Origin: Puffinus mauretanicus
Taxonomy: Eukaryota > Chordata > Aves > Procellariiformes > Procellariidae
Assembly: GCA_023333565.1 (NCBI GenBank)
Contig: JAJKFH010000755.1
Location: 558,001-622,000 of the forward strand
DNA length: 64,000 nucleotides
Reading direction: 5' to 3'
Shown here: positions 40,576 to 55,900 of the stretch, one piece after another
How positions within the stretch are numbered: position 1 is the stretch's first letter
Layout of the letters: every line of letters starts with the position of its first letter
Program-made: the position numbers and the translations under genes
Notes under the pieces: model-generated
Seen by the model: the letters and a program-made list of their open reading frames with translations, nothing else
Database searches by the model: none
Told to the model about the DNA's origin: nothing

Positions 40576-40911
40576 ACAGAATTTTAATGGCACTGCAGGA
40601 GTAAGATAGTCATTAGAGCCCTAAAACCCAGCCTGAAAAATATACATTTTACATATATCATTAACCCCCTGCTGCAGGTGTGGTCTTAAAGCAGGAAACT
40701 AGTTTCTCTTCAGTAAGAAAATATATGTTGCTAAATGAAAAATATACAGTTAGAAGAGTTACTGGCTTGCAAGCTGCTCGTCTCGGGGTTAAACCTCTAC
40801 CAGCTCCAGAGTGTTTAAGTAGGGTTCGTTCACGTGTAAAAGAGGAAGAGGTATAGTGTATAAAAAAAAAAAAAAAGGCAAAGTTCAGGTACGCTCGTCT
40901 GCTCGGTCCAA

Positions 40912-43900
40912 TTACGAAATGGCCTTGGCTTCAGGTAGGAATGCTTCCCAGTACTTCACCAGCTGCAGAGAGAAGAGAGGCAGAGTCAGGAGCCCACGGG
41001 TGCTTTGCCAGCACAGTTCAAGCCCAGAGCAAGTCCAGAAGCATTTTGGGGGGGCAGATGCCCCTCCACAGGGCACAGTCTCCCCAAAAAAGGCATCAAG
41101 GGGGATGCAATGCTTATATTTTGTCCTGCTGCAGGCCGGGGGGTTTCATCCCTCCCCACGTGTGGGGAGCAGGACGCACCCACGGTGGGGGTTCGCGCTT
41201 GAGCGGGGTGCGAACTCGCACTGCTGAGCTCCCAGAGGTAAAACGAGGGCAGGGGCTGGGGCAGCTCACCTGTTGCTGAGAGTTTAGTAACGTCTCCAGG
41301 TATTTAGTGACATGGTTTCTGAAGTCCTTGGATTTCTCTTTCTGCAAGAGAGGGGTGCAGGAGTGAGTACAAGGCTGAACAAACCACCAAAATCCTCCGG
41401 CTTTTCGGGGGGAAGGACAAACCACCAGGATTTTCCTGTTCCTCCTGGGGCTCTGTTGGATGATCTCAGCTGCCCGTATGAAGCAATCGGCATGAGAGCA
41501 TGAGATGCTGAGGATGAAGCTCACCTCTGGCCACAGCCTGATGGCTCCGAGGATCTTTGCCCACCCACCCTCATTTTAATGGAAACTTTTCTCTGCGCAG
41601 AAGCCCCCCCTTAGCCAAAAGACATCAGCTCTGCCCATGGCAGCGATGCCCCAACTCACACGTGTCCAGATTTACAAATATTGCCAACCGCTGCACCGGG
41701 AGCGGGGTCAGAAGCCAAGGTGACCCTTGGCTAGCCCAGGCTGATGTTCCCAGCCAAGGCACATCAAGGCCAACCAGCTGAAGGGTTGCACGCCGAGGGC
41801 TGGGCCAAACGTACCTCAAACCGTATCACTTCCTTGCGGATGACAGCAGAAATCCGTTCAAAGTCCCTTTCGTACTGTGTCACACGAGACTCCCACTGCA
41901 GAGAGAGGAAGCGCGCTGTTTCCAGGCAAGGGGAGGTGAAGAAGCTCTCGCCCCCCTCCGCAAGCAGTTTCGTAGCCATGACTGTTTGCACGAGAGGCGC
42001 TGCCGGAGCAAAGCCCGGCTTTTCTGGTCCTCGCCACCACGGCAAGCTGCATCCCCTGCTTGCTGCAAGCTCAGCAGGGAAGCCACAGGAGGTGGGACTG
42101 TGAGCAGCCCCTCCCGCAGCTTCTAAGGCTTCCTGCAGGGCTCGCTCAAGGCTGGCTTGGCAATAGAGACCTGTCCCTTCAGCTCAGAAAGTCCCTGTCT
42201 CAAAAGGTCCCCTTCTCACTGCCCAGCAGCAGAGCACGGAGCTGAGCAGAGACCCCCTACCTCCGAGATCTCCTCTTTGGCCTGCTGCAGCTTGTCGGGT
42301 TTGTTGGCCCAGAGCAGCCTGGCCTCCATCTCCCTCTTCTTCTGCAGCATGGTCTGGGCGTCCTGCCACCGCTGCCAGGTCTTCATGCGCTGGTCAAAGG
42401 CTCCCTGAAAGGAAGGAGCAGAGACTGAGCTCTGCTCTGCCTCTGCTACCACACCAGCAGCAGCAGGCAGCTGCACGGAGCTCTGCTGACGGTGACAGCC
42501 ACACCTTTGGCAAGGGGGACAGCAGCTAACAGCAGAGCTGCTTCATCAGTCAGGTCCTGAACCCATCTCAGCGTAACCAAAGCTGAGCCAGAACATGGAC
42601 CTGCTCTGTTAGTGAAGGAGCCCAGGTGCAACATCAGCCAACCCATGCTTCAGGAGCAGCTTTGAGACCTTCCTCCGTACCGGACTGGCAGCACAGGATT
42701 TGCCCACCTGCTCTAGGGATTGGCAAGAAGAGAGTCATTGGGAAAGCCCCCGCTACACGCGCAGTTCAGCACCAGTCTGGACAGGCCTGAGGCCACCTGC
42801 TGAACTGGCAGCATCCCAGGCACGACATCTAGCCCGTCCCCAAGCTCTGCCGCCTGCCCGTTTCAGTCCTGCATCGAGAGTGGCCAGCACGAGGAGCTAC
42901 CCTTGCCTGTCCCACACGGGATCTCCACCGTGAGCTCCTGCAGAGCTAGACGCTCACAGCTCCTGCCGACCACACAGCGTGCTCCAGCAGCAGTTTGTAG
43001 ACATCTGCCAGGAGGCCAGATGATTTTAGCAGGCCTGCAAATCACCAGCCCAAGCAAGGAAGACCCATTAGACTTCTGAATGCATCCAGCCAGATTGTGG
43101 GGAAGAGCTAGAAAAGCAGAAAGCGGTGTCCGATAGCCTGGTCAGAAGGACAGAGCAGCCAAGAGACAGGTAAAGTCTGAGGCAGCACTAGGGCTCCTTA
43201 CCAGAACATCCCAGATAAGTCTTATTACCTCCAGCACTATCAAAGATCTTGGTCCTGCTCTGGAGCACCCACCACATCTCCCAGTACAGACTGGCAGACC
43301 AAGCAGGCTTGTGCCTACTCATTTAGGCTGCGTTCTGGCCTCTGTAGCCTCCAGAAACAACCGCTCAGAGACGGGACAAGTCTCGGGCAGGAACGAGTCA
43401 GCCTGCCAGATTCACAGCTCACTACAGACTTGTTTCAGCCTCCAGCAAGGAGGCCTGTGCACCAGGGAGGCTGCACGGACTTCAAGACTCAAGCTCCTCC
43501 CCAGTAGGCGCCTGGCAGGTCTATTTGCAACACCCAGCTCACAGCCTCTGCGGTAGCTGCAGCCTTCACCTCTGGAAGGCTTGAGGCCACCTACGAGCCA
43601 GGAACTTGCTCCACACCCCTGCTGGAGAAGAGCAGCTCAGCCAGGCCTCACCTACCCCCCTTTTCCAATCTAACCACTCCAACACGTGCACAACTGGACA
43701 AGCAGTGAGTTTCACCCTCTGCCTGGAGAGATCAGGGCCCTGTGCTTGAATTTGGAAGACCGGCTGCCTCCTGGCACACCTAAGCCTAAAATCGGTGCTA
43801 GGACCAGCAGCAGAGCCTAGAGCTTGCCCCACAGGAGTGCTTACCCTTACAACTGAGAGGAGGCGGATGTAGTCTCCCAGGAGCTCGGCCAGGAGGAAGA

Positions 43901-46900
43901 AGTCATTGTTAGCCTGTTCCTGGTGCAGCTGTTCAATCTTCTCTTCCACCTCAGCCAGCTGGGACAGCGCCCGGGACAGAGCCGTGTTGTCCTCCGAGCT
44001 CCCCAGCATGGCCAGACTCTTTGCAAACTGGGCTGTATTCAACGCTAGCTCTAGTGAAGGGAATAAGAGAGTCAACCGATGGGCCCTGCTACACCGGGTG
44101 CTCTGAAGTAAAGCCCCAGCCTAGAGTTCAGCCCAAGGAGTTGCTTTTCTGTAGCCCCAGGAGACGTCAGCTGGAAGAGCCAGCACTGTCTCGGTCAGAG
44201 CTGGCAGCTTCTGCAGCACGGCGGGAGGAGGGCCGGGCAACTCCAGCCAGGGGAGGAGAAAGGAAGCAGCAGAGTGGGAGGACAGGCACAGACTTTGCAG
44301 GAGTCAGCCAAAACATGCAGAGGAAGAAAAAACATCCCTGCTCCCTGCCAGAGGACAGCTCGGGATTAGTAATAAGATCAGCTCTGCTCAGGTTTGCTAC
44401 GGCAGCCTTCATCCTGCGGGACACTGGTTCACTCAGCACCGTCATCCTGAGCTTGTAGGGCTGGACAGAAGAGGTGGGATTACCATTTTACTTCTGTCTC
44501 CCATGACGAAGAAACCGAGAGTCCTTTATAGTAAGGAAGCACTGTCATATCTTCTCAGAAGTGCCTCCTAGGACACCTGCGCGCTGGCGATCTCCAGTCA
44601 GGGACCGCACAAGGCTCAACTGTTACGGGTCAAGCTACAGAGCAAGCGGTACCAAGCTTGTTACCTTTCCTGTGGTTCACTAGTGTTTCGACGACAGCAT
44701 GCAACTTCCGTAGCCGCTGGTCCTCGCACTCCACCTCCTGCAGCTTCTCCTCGAACCACTGAAATGGGTAAACCCAGAGCTGATTCCCACAGACGGCATC
44801 GCTGCGGGGCTTTCCTTGCATCTCACGCCCAAAGCTTGAGCTGGGGAGAGCACGCAGCTCCGGGGCGAGGACAGCCCAGAGGTGTCCGAATACTTACTAT
44901 GTCCGATTCATTCATCTTGATGGTCATTTTACTGACAGCATCTGTAGCTTTGTTGAACATCTTCAGTATTCCTGCTCCACTCAGGGTCTGGGTGCCTACT
45001 GCTCTTGGTAGCTATAAAGAAATAGAAAAGCTTGCTTTGCCAGGAGATAAAAGCAGCTCGGAGAGCAGCCACCACAGTGGCATCATTCTCCCACGTGGGT
45101 CCCTTGACAGCAGGTTTTCTGCTCACAGCTACTGCAAAGGATTAGCCAGACACCGCCCAAGCAGTGGCATAGCCTGTACGATATTTGAAATAACAGGACT
45201 GGAGTGATTTTCAAACAAACGAGGAGTTCTTAAACCTTACACTGTATCTGGGGTCCGCCTGTTCCGCTTGGCCAAGGTAACACCGATCTGTAAGAACCAG
45301 CCATGCTACTTGAATCCCTGAACTGAGGGCTGCCCAAGCTGCCACAGGTCACGCAGGCACACAGAAGTGCTTTGCAGGATCTCTCCAAAAGCCAGCAGCA
45401 GTTTGCACTGCTGGAGGACACCAGAGTAGAGCGGTGCTGGGAAATACTCTACACCAGCCACAACTATTTTCCAGACAGAGCTGCATCTGCTCATCAGCAA
45501 AGCGAGGTGTTTCCGTGATGTCTGCTCCTACATCAGAGCCCTCTAGCACAGCATTAGTGCTGGAATCACTCAGGCTAGGGTTTCCCCAGAGCTCAGCCTC
45601 CTTAAGACTCTGACTTCTCCACGTCAGGTGCGCAGTTGGGCACGGTCACGCTCTCCTTGGAGGAGCAGGGACCACATCAATCAGCTCTCCCTTAACACCT
45701 GAGCATCAGGCCAAGCCAGCACACGCCCCCCTCACCTCCAAACAGCGGGCTACACTCCTGTCACGGATTTCAGACAACAAAGACTACCCATGCTCTCAAT
45801 GTGTGCCCCGCCATGATGTAAGCAAGCTAGGCCAGAGCTTGTTATGAGTGTACAGTGCTTAGACAAGCGCGGACACACAGAAGAGAGTCCTGTTCTTGTC
45901 ATCACTGATTAAGAGCTCTTACAGGGTTCTGCTGCTTCTCACTGAGCTTTGAAGCATCGTGCCTCGTTAACTGCTTGTGTACCATTTCCTTCTGTACTTC
46001 CAAGGTACTTGTAGCTACGTTATTCCACACTACTGACCTCCTCCTTTTCCAAGAACTCCCTGACGTCCGGGTCCTGCAGCATTGTTGGATGGCTGACCAC
46101 TCTCCGTAGGTACCTGCAGAGAGGAACGCACCAGGCGTTACTTCGGTTGTACCAAACCTGGCTCTGGGCCATCTCAGTGAGCTGCAATACGCTTGTTATT
46201 TACTCTGAAATGGCAGCTCAGTAGCTGGAAGTCAGGCCCAACAAGCTGTTCTCATCCACCCACCAAGAGTCCTACCTTCCTGTGGAGTCTAGCGAGACCA
46301 GACTGCAAGACCAGACCTTTCATTAATACTTGCTATAGCAAGGAAGTTACTTAATACGCCAAGTGATCAAGATCCAGCCTTGTATCTTGAACAATGACAC
46401 TTTTAACAGATCTTTCAGAGGCTGAAGCTGGAAGGGGGGGGATCAGCATCCTCGTGCTAACTGTAACGGTCATCACAGGTGGCAGAGCAAAGGCCACCCG
46501 TGGCTGTGTCGTTAGGGTGCAAGTTAGAGACAGAGTTGTTTCTCACCTGATCTGCACTGTTTGTACCTTTACTTAAAATCCATACTTTGGGGCTCCCGAG
46601 ACAGCTCAGTTCTCTCCCTGCCGTGTCAGTGGAATTTGGCCAGATTTGGACCAAACACCAGCAGAGGCTTTTGAAGCAGGAGATTGTTTTATAGAGTCAA
46701 AGCAACTCTCTGCAGTTGCAACTCTTCAGCAGCCTCCAGGTTCACTGCAAACCTAGAAGCAGACGGCTCTTCTCAAGTAGGGAGGAGAGTGCAGCCAGTC
46801 AGACCTTTTAGAGGTTCCTTGCTTGGTTCAGGCATAAGGGGATAGCTGTTGGGGTCTGTACCTCTCTAGAGCAGCCCGTCTTTTTTCTAGGAACTCTGCA

Positions 46901-49900
46901 GAGGAGGAGTCTTCCTTCCCAACTTTCACTTTGGTCATTCCTAGCACAGAAGGAAGATGCAATTAATGAGCTGCTTCAAACTCAACACACAAGGTAGCGT
47001 GGTTTGTTACGAAGTACAGACTATCAGGGTGACAGCAGAGGAGAGGCATTTTACAACAGAAATTAGACCTTGCATCAGCAAGAGCTACTTGGAAATTTAA
47101 AATCTGCTTATACCTAATGTCTAGCAGAAGTCGACATCCAGAAAAGAGGAAAAGCAATGCCAGGCAAGACTGGAAGGGTTACATGTCTGGACTCAAGTGA
47201 ACAGCAATTCAGTGACAGTGCAGAGGATAAGGTTTTACTCCATGGCAAGCAGATACAGAGGCATCTACAAACTCAAACAAGGCTTTAAGCCCAGAGCTCC
47301 AAGTATGGAACCAGCAAAATTTTGTCTGCGCCACAGAACCCAGGTTATTTTCCACACCTGCTTCCCATGGCTGCTCTGCAGTTTCCCTCTCAGCTTTGAG
47401 ACTGCAGCAGGCCTGTCCTTCAGGCACAAAGCTCGCCATCAGAAGGACCAGCTCTAGTGCTCTGCACCTCCACCACTCACCTATGAGACTCTTCTCGGGC
47501 GGTGGAGGAACGATGAACCCATTTTGGGCATGCTTCTCCGACAACTTCTCATAGAGACCCAGAAAGTCACTGAACCTCCTTTTCACTGAAAACTGCTTGC
47601 TCCTGAACATCGGCATGCTCGTCTGGGGGAAGAGACGAGACTCAGATCAGACTCACCCAGGGAAGCTTGCCCCTGCACGCACAGCCTTGCTAGCTCTGTC
47701 TGCTCTCACTTCTGAGGATGAAGTAGGACAGCTTGAGCTCCGCAAGGTATGAGGAATGAATAGAGCAAGCTTCGGCCTAGGTTTTCAGCAACTTACCTCC
47801 TAACAGTTCTCCTTGGACCGAGCAGCAGTATTAATGTCACTAAATAACAGAGCAGCTGTTACCGCAGCCGCAGGTAAGCCCTGCGCATTGCCTAATCCCA
47901 TCATCCCTGCTCCCCACAGGAACAGGGACTGCTGTCAGGTCAGACTTTACCACCTTAAGACTTCAGGGGCCATCAGTGGCTTTTGACTGTGTTTGCAGAG
48001 CAGGACTGGAAGCTAACAAGTCCCCTAGTCCCCTTCACACGCCATCAGCTTCAGACCACAGGATGCCTGTAGTCCAGCAGCCGCCGTACAGACAGCTAGG
48101 AACAACTTTTTGCAGAGCTCAGAGCAGCACCCCAAAGCTCCAAGCAGGGCAGCAGCTGCAGAAGGCTCGATTTCTTGCCACTAGCCCAGGAGAGCAGGTC
48201 CTGACATGAAACTAGCTACAGCAGCAGCTCTTCAGCAAGAGCCGAGTTCAGGTCAGCTTAATCTGATGCTACCATCGACACAGAACCATTAGCAACAGCC
48301 CCAGTGTCTGAGGCTCTCCCTAACAGATGTCATTCCTGCTGCTCACTCCAACGCTGAGCACCGGTATCAGCCAGGACTGCAAAGAGGTAACTGGCTGAAA
48401 AAAAAAAAAAAAAAGACAGCCTCCTTTCAAACATGTTCAAAACCTATTTCTCAGCTAAGCTCATCCTTTGATCTGTAGGAGTGGATTATAACTCCTGAAT
48501 CCATGTAACAAGGCATTCAGACCTCCTGTCTATTTAGGTCACCACTAGCTTGGCTAAGAAAGGACAGTCCAGCTGTCTTCAAGCGTGGAAAAATTAACGA
48601 TACCCCATCTCAGGAGCGACGAGTTAGACATACCTGTGTTGACACTTTGTAGGCTACATACGCGTTCATGCCATCCCCTACGGAAAATGGAAACAAGGCA
48701 GTAGTATCACAAGATCAGCACCTTCCACTATCACCTGAACGCAAAGCACAAGGCTCCTGTAATCTTCTGGCCTTTGCCTGCTTCACCAATTCCCATCTTT
48801 CATCTGATGGAGCCCCAAATCTTTGCACAGAACCGCAGGCAGCACCTCGCTGTGGGACCCTGGACCCCTGCCCACCAGGCATTTCCCCGACCTGGCTGCT
48901 TAGCCCTTCTTTTACTTCCTAAGGCAGCCAATGCCACAATCAGGCGCTTGTTGCCCTGACAGCAGTTGGGCTGACTCCACGCATCTGCTCAGCACACAAC
49001 AATTCGGCGGCTGTACAGCACATGAAGCAGTCTATTCAGAGGATGCAAGTCAGACGGCCCCTGGCTGCATGTGGTTGGATTCTGAAACATCACAGGCCGT
49101 TTTCTCCAGCTAACACAGAAATCCCCTTGTTTGGCAAAGGGAGGGTTTACCTGGTAGTTCAACTGAAGGGCATCTGCAGAAGTCTGATGCCACCCCTAAT
49201 ATACCTCTGGTTTACAAGTCAGTGCACTTCCCAGCTCCAGAAATCATGAGCCACAGAGTGAGAACAAGCTGCCACGCGTGAGGCTGCTCCGCTGGCTGGG
49301 ATCAGATGTTACTTGGGGTTCTCTGCACCCCAGGGACTGCCAAGGTCCTCTGGCCAAGGTCCTCTGATCCCCACTTTCAACAGAGAGAGACCCTCTTGCT
49401 TCTCAGTTTGAAGCCAAAGCTGCTTCTCTAGCAAGCACAGCTGCTAGGGAAGGTGCCAGAGCATGGAATAATACACTTGGGTTTGGATTAAGGCAGTTTT
49501 ACCTCCCCCCGCCACCTGCACACTGGACAGTGCTACCTGGAGGTCAAGTCAAGTTGGTCACCACGGTTCCAGACGCCAAACTCTGCTACTGCAAGCATCA
49601 CATTTCACCCTCCCAAAAAACCCGCTCCTGGCTCCCTGCCTTTGAGGTCCCTGGCTTTCCAGAACCTGCTTCTGCCTCGCTCGTTTGCGACCTAGGCATT
49701 CTGCTTTGTGTAGCTTCATTTCTTCTAGATGTTGGGAGAAGTCTTGGAGAAGATCAAGTTTGCTCTTGCAGAGACAGCTCAAAAGCTGGAGCTGTGGCAC
49801 ATGGACGCGATACATTCGGTCCTACGGCCAAGCCTAGCTTGTCTAACGGTGCTTCACCATGCAGCAGGACAGGGTATTAACTCACCAACTTTCTCTGGGT

Positions 49901-52900
49901 CACTCACTCCTACAGTCAGCTCAAATTTGTCCTCTTGTTCCTCTTCTTCCAGCTGTTTGGAGTAAGCACACCAGGACAGCAAGTTAAGACTAGAAAGCCA
50001 GGCTTCAATCCTCCCCAAACCGTGAAGTCCCGTACATTCTGGGGAGCTTGTCACACTGCCAAGGCATCTTTGGCTCTTCAGTCTGGCCAAGGCCGTTCTA
50101 TAAAGTCCTTAAGCTTCTCACTTGTGTCCAGGCTACACGTTCCAAGGATCCCAAACTGGATTTGTCTTTACAACACTGCTATTGGCACAGACCAACGTGC
50201 CAACTGCTCAGCCCCAAGGTGAAACTCTGCAGAGTCCAGCCTCAGCTCTGCGCAAGATAGTTCCCTTTGGGCTCTTTTACATCATGATTTCGGTTCTCAT
50301 CTGAAACAGTGCACGATACTGAACCTATGCAGAAATGAGTTGTACTGTGTAGGCACACGGGGATGGAGAGCCAGGATAGCAACTGGCAGACCCAGTCTGA
50401 ACGGGTCTTTCACACCCTGCTTTGCTAAAGGCCTGTGGGTGGCTACACCAGCAGTACTGCCTCTGACAGACACAGAGGCTTCAGGCTTGCTTAGAGAGCA
50501 CTGCAGTACCTCGTTAGTGGAATGGTATTAAAGGATGGGGCAAAGCAGAGCCGAGACTGGCCCCAAATGGCCTTTGGTGTATGAACCTGAAGATGACAAC
50601 TTATCAGTTGACTGATAAGCTCAGCATCCTGAACTAGTTCTGCGTTGCTCCTCCACTTACGCCAGTCTGAAGCCAACCTGAGACACTACTCCTGACAGCA
50701 CTGCAGAGTCCGTCCGCATGAGCTCAGGGGTGCTTGGAGCAGAAAAAGAGCACTTTCCTTGTCTCCAAAATAGTTTCAGTCTCTCTACAGGAAAAAACCC
50801 AGATTTAGGCCAAGTACCACCTGATTAACTGGGCTTGGCAACCAGACTACAAGTTCCACTTAAGGACCCTGTGCTCTCATGCCACCCAGGAGAATCTTTC
50901 TTTTAAAAACATGGACAACAGCAGCTACACCACTTGCCCCACCTGCGGCAATACAGCGTGCTAGAGCTCCGAGTCAGAGCTCAGACCCTCAGGACCAGAT
51001 CAGCCACTTGCTATTTCAGCTTTGGAAGCAGCCTGCACAACCACACGAGCAAGAATGCCGTCAGGCTGACCTGAACCCCACTTCAGCGGTATCGGTCCCA
51101 GACTGATGGCCTGAGATATAAGCCAGGGCATCCAATATAGCAATTACATTAATTGCATCATTTAAGATGCATGTTGACAACTATAAACAAACAGGTTCCT
51201 GCCAATTACAGTCTGAAACCAGCAGGGCAAGTTGGAAAGCTCAGAGCAATTCTCACCTCCTCATAGCTCTTTGGAGGGTTTCTAGAAGCAGAGCTTGCAG
51301 CTACTTCTAATGAGGGGGCAGGATTGGATGCTTTGGCCAGTTCCTTCTTCTGGTTGTTTTGCGTGCTGTCTAGAGACAACTCTACAGTGGCATCTGTCAA
51401 GAGAAGTTTGCAAGGGTCAGCCTCTCTACTTTGGGTTTCTGGAAAGGTAATTTTAATATTCTCGGAGAGGTTCATGGGATTTAGGAAGTAACAGTAGTCT
51501 TAGTCAGCAAAAAAAATCCATAGGGAGGACACCGGCAAACATTGGGAAGAGCACGACTTAATGCATCTTCACTGCAGTTAAGAGCATTTGATCAGCCCTG
51601 CTGGAGAACGTTAAGTTAAGCCAATGAACTTCTTATCCTAGAAGGAGCCAGACAGCACCTCCTTGCTGTGTGCTAGAGGAGCTGCACACTAGAACAGCTA
51701 AAGCCGAGCTGGATTTTTACACGGCATGTAGGCCGGCCTGGAAGGTAGGCTCCTTCCCACTACGCTTCTCCACACAGAGGAAGTAAAAACTTTCATCTGT
51801 TAGCAGATGCCTCCAGAAATGACTCTCAGATGCCTCTGCCAGAGGTGTCCCACCATGCCAGGGCTAGGGAAGGTCTGACCCTTCTCATTTTCCCCTGCTG
51901 CGGGGTGTTTTGTTTCCTGTTCCTTGGGAACAGCCACGTCTCGACTAGAGATACTTCCTCCACCTGCACGGAGGGAGAAGAAGGTAAAGAACAAAAGTCT
52001 TTTAACTCCCAGAGGACACTCACAGTTTAAGGCAACAAAACTAAAGCAAACCCCATTTTATTCCTCTTCAGCTTCCAAACAGTTAATCCTGCCACATGAT
52101 TATGCTAGAGACCTGGAGGAGGCTACTCCGACCTTCCCAGAAACACCACCAGACCTTAGTGCTTCCAGAGCAGACTGGAACACGAGTTTGAGATAAGGAC
52201 CTATGATAGTCCACAAATATTCATGAGCTGCATACCATGCTTAAAAGCACATCACTCCAGGCTTAGAGTTCAGAAAGCCCCAGCAAACAGCCAGTAGATA
52301 CAGACCCACCTGCAAATAAGTCCTGATCATCTTGCTCTACACGAACCCCATTCTCTTTGGAGGTGCTACTCACAGGGAGAAGAGATTCCCTTTTCGGTGC
52401 TGTGGGCTTGCTCTGTAAGAGAAGTAAAAGCACAGAAACAAGAGATTATTTATACTGAGGAATGGAGGCTGGAGGACCAAACAGATCACCTTCCTAGCCG
52501 CTGCCACACAGGGTCACTACTATGAATCTCGTGTGAGCACAGTGGCCAGAGGACATCACAGACTGCTTCCCTTCCACCCACCCTTGAGCGTTACGACCTC
52601 TGCCAGCAAGGCTATACCGAGGCATCCGAGCCATTAAGGACACCGAGTGTCACACAAAACTTCAGAGCCTGTTTTGACCCCGGTTTTTAGCAGAACGGGA
52701 GTAGCCAGCAGGTCACTGGGTTGTGCCAGCCCACAGGCCAAGCGTCACAGCCCCAGTCCTTCAGCTACAGGTGTCGGGAGCAGTAGGCGGTCAAGTACAC
52801 ACAAGTGCTCCTGTTCACAACACCCAAAACACATCCAGCCACACCATTTCCAGGTAGTGACTTGCACACCAGCACTAACGCCGCATCAAGGCGGGTGGGC

Positions 52901-55900
52901 AACACTAGGGAGCCTCCTGCGCTTAACCGTAGCGAGCCAAGCACGCTGCCGACAGGACATCCCTTGGGAAAGCCAAGATGTCACTGCTGGCAGCAGAGAC
53001 CCACGGCAATTTGCTTGCCTGAAGGCAAGACGCCAGGGACCACGGGAGCTTTGTCAGCAGCTTAACTTGTGCTAGCAGTTAAACCGCCATCACGAGCCAA
53101 GCTGCCCTTCCCCAGAGGGCTGGTTAGGGCCCACGTGAAGGCAGCCGGGCCAGGCTTCAACGCAGCAGCTCACTTCTTACTTCCAAGCGGTGCCAGAGGA
53201 GCTGCTGGAACCAGCTTCGCGGAGGCACACCGTCCCCTCCTACAACACCCCTCGCAGCAGAGACGAGGCTGCCACGGCTGGACTAAAGCCGGGCACGGCT
53301 CTCCGCGTTTTGCAAAGCCATGCAAGCAAAGTCTTGCACACCATGCTTTGCGACCCAAAGTTCATGCTCCCCACGTATGGCTCAGCCGGGACAAGTCAGC
53401 CCCAGGGCCAGGACTTGCAACACAGCTGATCCTGCCACAGCAAACAGCCCCTTGGGCACACAGCTTCGCTGGGGGGGACCATCCCAGCTACTGGGAGCAG
53501 GCTTGGGGACAAGGTGAAAGCCGACCCGAGAGCTTGCACACCAGCCAGTCCACCACACCAGAAGGCAGAGCTATTTCTGCATTCCTGCTGCAGGCAACCG
53601 CTACGGATGCCGGCTTCTCAAATCATCCTTCATTTTGCAGGCAGACAAGTAAGTACAAGTTATTCCAAACAAGAATCGGACAGCAAGCGCTATTCTTTAA
53701 CGTCTTAGCAGAGAACAGAACAGGTCTTTGACGGCCAGTAAATGGAGCACTATTAGCAGCTACTCTGAACCGACAGGCTCCTTGGTGCTTTCTTCAGCAA
53801 GGAAACATCATCAGTTCCCACTGCTCCTGAAGGAGTAAAGTGGTGCCAACACAGCTCCTGTTTGAGGTGGGCCCAAGTCTTTGGGTACACAAAACATCAG
53901 CATCGCTTGATGGCAAGTCCTCCTGTATTTTAGGATGTTTTCCCAGAGGAGAAACCGCTCCCAGCTTGGATGAGAACAGTTATAGGCAGGAGCTACATTT
54001 GCTAGTGATGGAGAGTGGGGAGCAGAGAGATCCATGCCAAACATCACACCCCAACCCTCACAGGGTGCTCCAGACTGACCTCCAGCTGATGGCCAAGCCA
54101 GCAAGAGTGCTACCACCACAGTGACCTCCTCCAGCCAGCAGCCAAGCCAACAAGAGGGCTGCTAACACCACAGTCACCTACATCAGGTCTTGTTCAGATC
54201 CTCTGCTTCTGCAGGAGCTCTTCAGGCTGGTAAAGAAAACCCCACTCTACATGGACAAGGTAAGGTGGGCTCTGAAGTTTCTCTAATGAGTCCTTTTCTG
54301 CATTTGAGAGCTGGGACACTATCTGCTTTTCTACTGTAACCAGGTCCTCAGTTTGCCTTAAATTTAGTTTCTAAGACTATGAAAGTACCACGCCCTGTTC
54401 TTACTTCTCCATCTGCTACTACAGAAGAGCGGCAGCCTCTTTTAGATCAGCCTGTGACACAACACCCGCCATCTCAGAGGCCTGATTTAGCGTACCCCGA
54501 CCATCAGGCGCGCAGGCAGCAGCTCTCTAGGTCCCCCACTGCAAGCCCGATGCCCACCACGGGGAAGCGGACCTTGGGTCAGAAGAGCTGGCACTTGAGG
54601 GCATCCCTAAGAGGACTGTGATCACGCAGCGATCCAACCTTCATCAACAGACGGACGAGGTCCAGCTCTGGTTATATTTGTGTCTGACCCAAATGCTGCT
54701 TTGCTGGCTACTGCATTACAGCTAAGTGCTGTCAAGCCACCTGAACGCCAGCAGCCGGGTGGATCCGCCTCACCAGCCCGACTCCCCTGCTTCACAGGAC
54801 GTGTTTTGCTAACGTCCAAGGGCAGACAGACAAGCAAAGCCACCGGGTCACACAGAAGAGCCAAGTATTAGTTATGACAGTTGCTTCAACAACACTAAGC
54901 ACCTGATAAGCTGCTTTAGCTTAACAGACTCCAGTGTCAGTGAAGGGACGCTTTATTTGCATGAAAACCCACGGCAGTTGGCACTTGTCCGTTTTGGTAG
55001 GCTGCCTCTACCACAAAGCAACAAGCCACCTACTACATCTTCCAGTTCTTCAATGAAGAAAGGTCCTGAGAAGTTCAAGACCATCACCGTGCCCTGGTGC
55101 TAGCCAGAGGTACCAGCATCTTCCTCTTGCAAGGCCAGGGTTGCGCTTTCCCATGTTATTTTCAAAACATACGACTCTGCTGCTCCATTATGTCCAGACC
55201 AATGTGAGAGTTTCATCCTCACACGGTCACGCCCCACCAGCAGGAGCAGGCAGGCTGGAAAAAGCCTGGGTGAGGCAGGCAGAGGCCACGGTGTCAGCCC
55301 TCGCAGGGGACAACGTGACCAGCCTCAGCTCGCAGAGCTTAGGAAATCAACACTAGTACCTGCAGCGTTCAAGCACCCAGCCTGCTGGAGGAGCCAGCTT
55401 CTGCAGCCCCTCTAGCAGAGATCCTCACTCGGTGCAGACGCTGAACCCAAGAACCTGAGGCCAGCGGCAGGCTGGGGAGGGATTCAGCCTGGGAAAGCAC
55501 CAGCCAGTGTTTTAACTCCCCTGCTGTCTGCTGGTCACTGTCTGGAGCAAACACCGGTGCAGCTGGCCAAAGCTGGCAGGAGTTAATGTTGACAGCCTTC
55601 AACAGCCAGGGATTCATGCACAGGAGACTATTAGAAACAAGAAAAGGCACTGAAACCCTTCACCATTCACACCTCCACCTTCAGCGGGGAATTCGTGCAG
55701 CAACACAGTGACCTGGTTTGCTGAACAACTGCCACCAAGCTTCCTAGACCCTCCTGCAGCCAACTGTGCTGGTACAAGGCAAAGGAGGGTACCAAAGTGT
55801 TGGTGGGCCTCGTCACCGTGAGCAGGGGACATCGGGTGCCTCCTGTCATCTCACCCCCGCTGCATGGAGGGGTTCATCCCCCAATACCAAATTGAAGGCA

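Noticed and set aside
53069..53731. 220-codon plus-strand frame in SNX1 intron 1
   Set aside because: No recognisable domain, no splice or promoter context, and several competing frames over the same bases.
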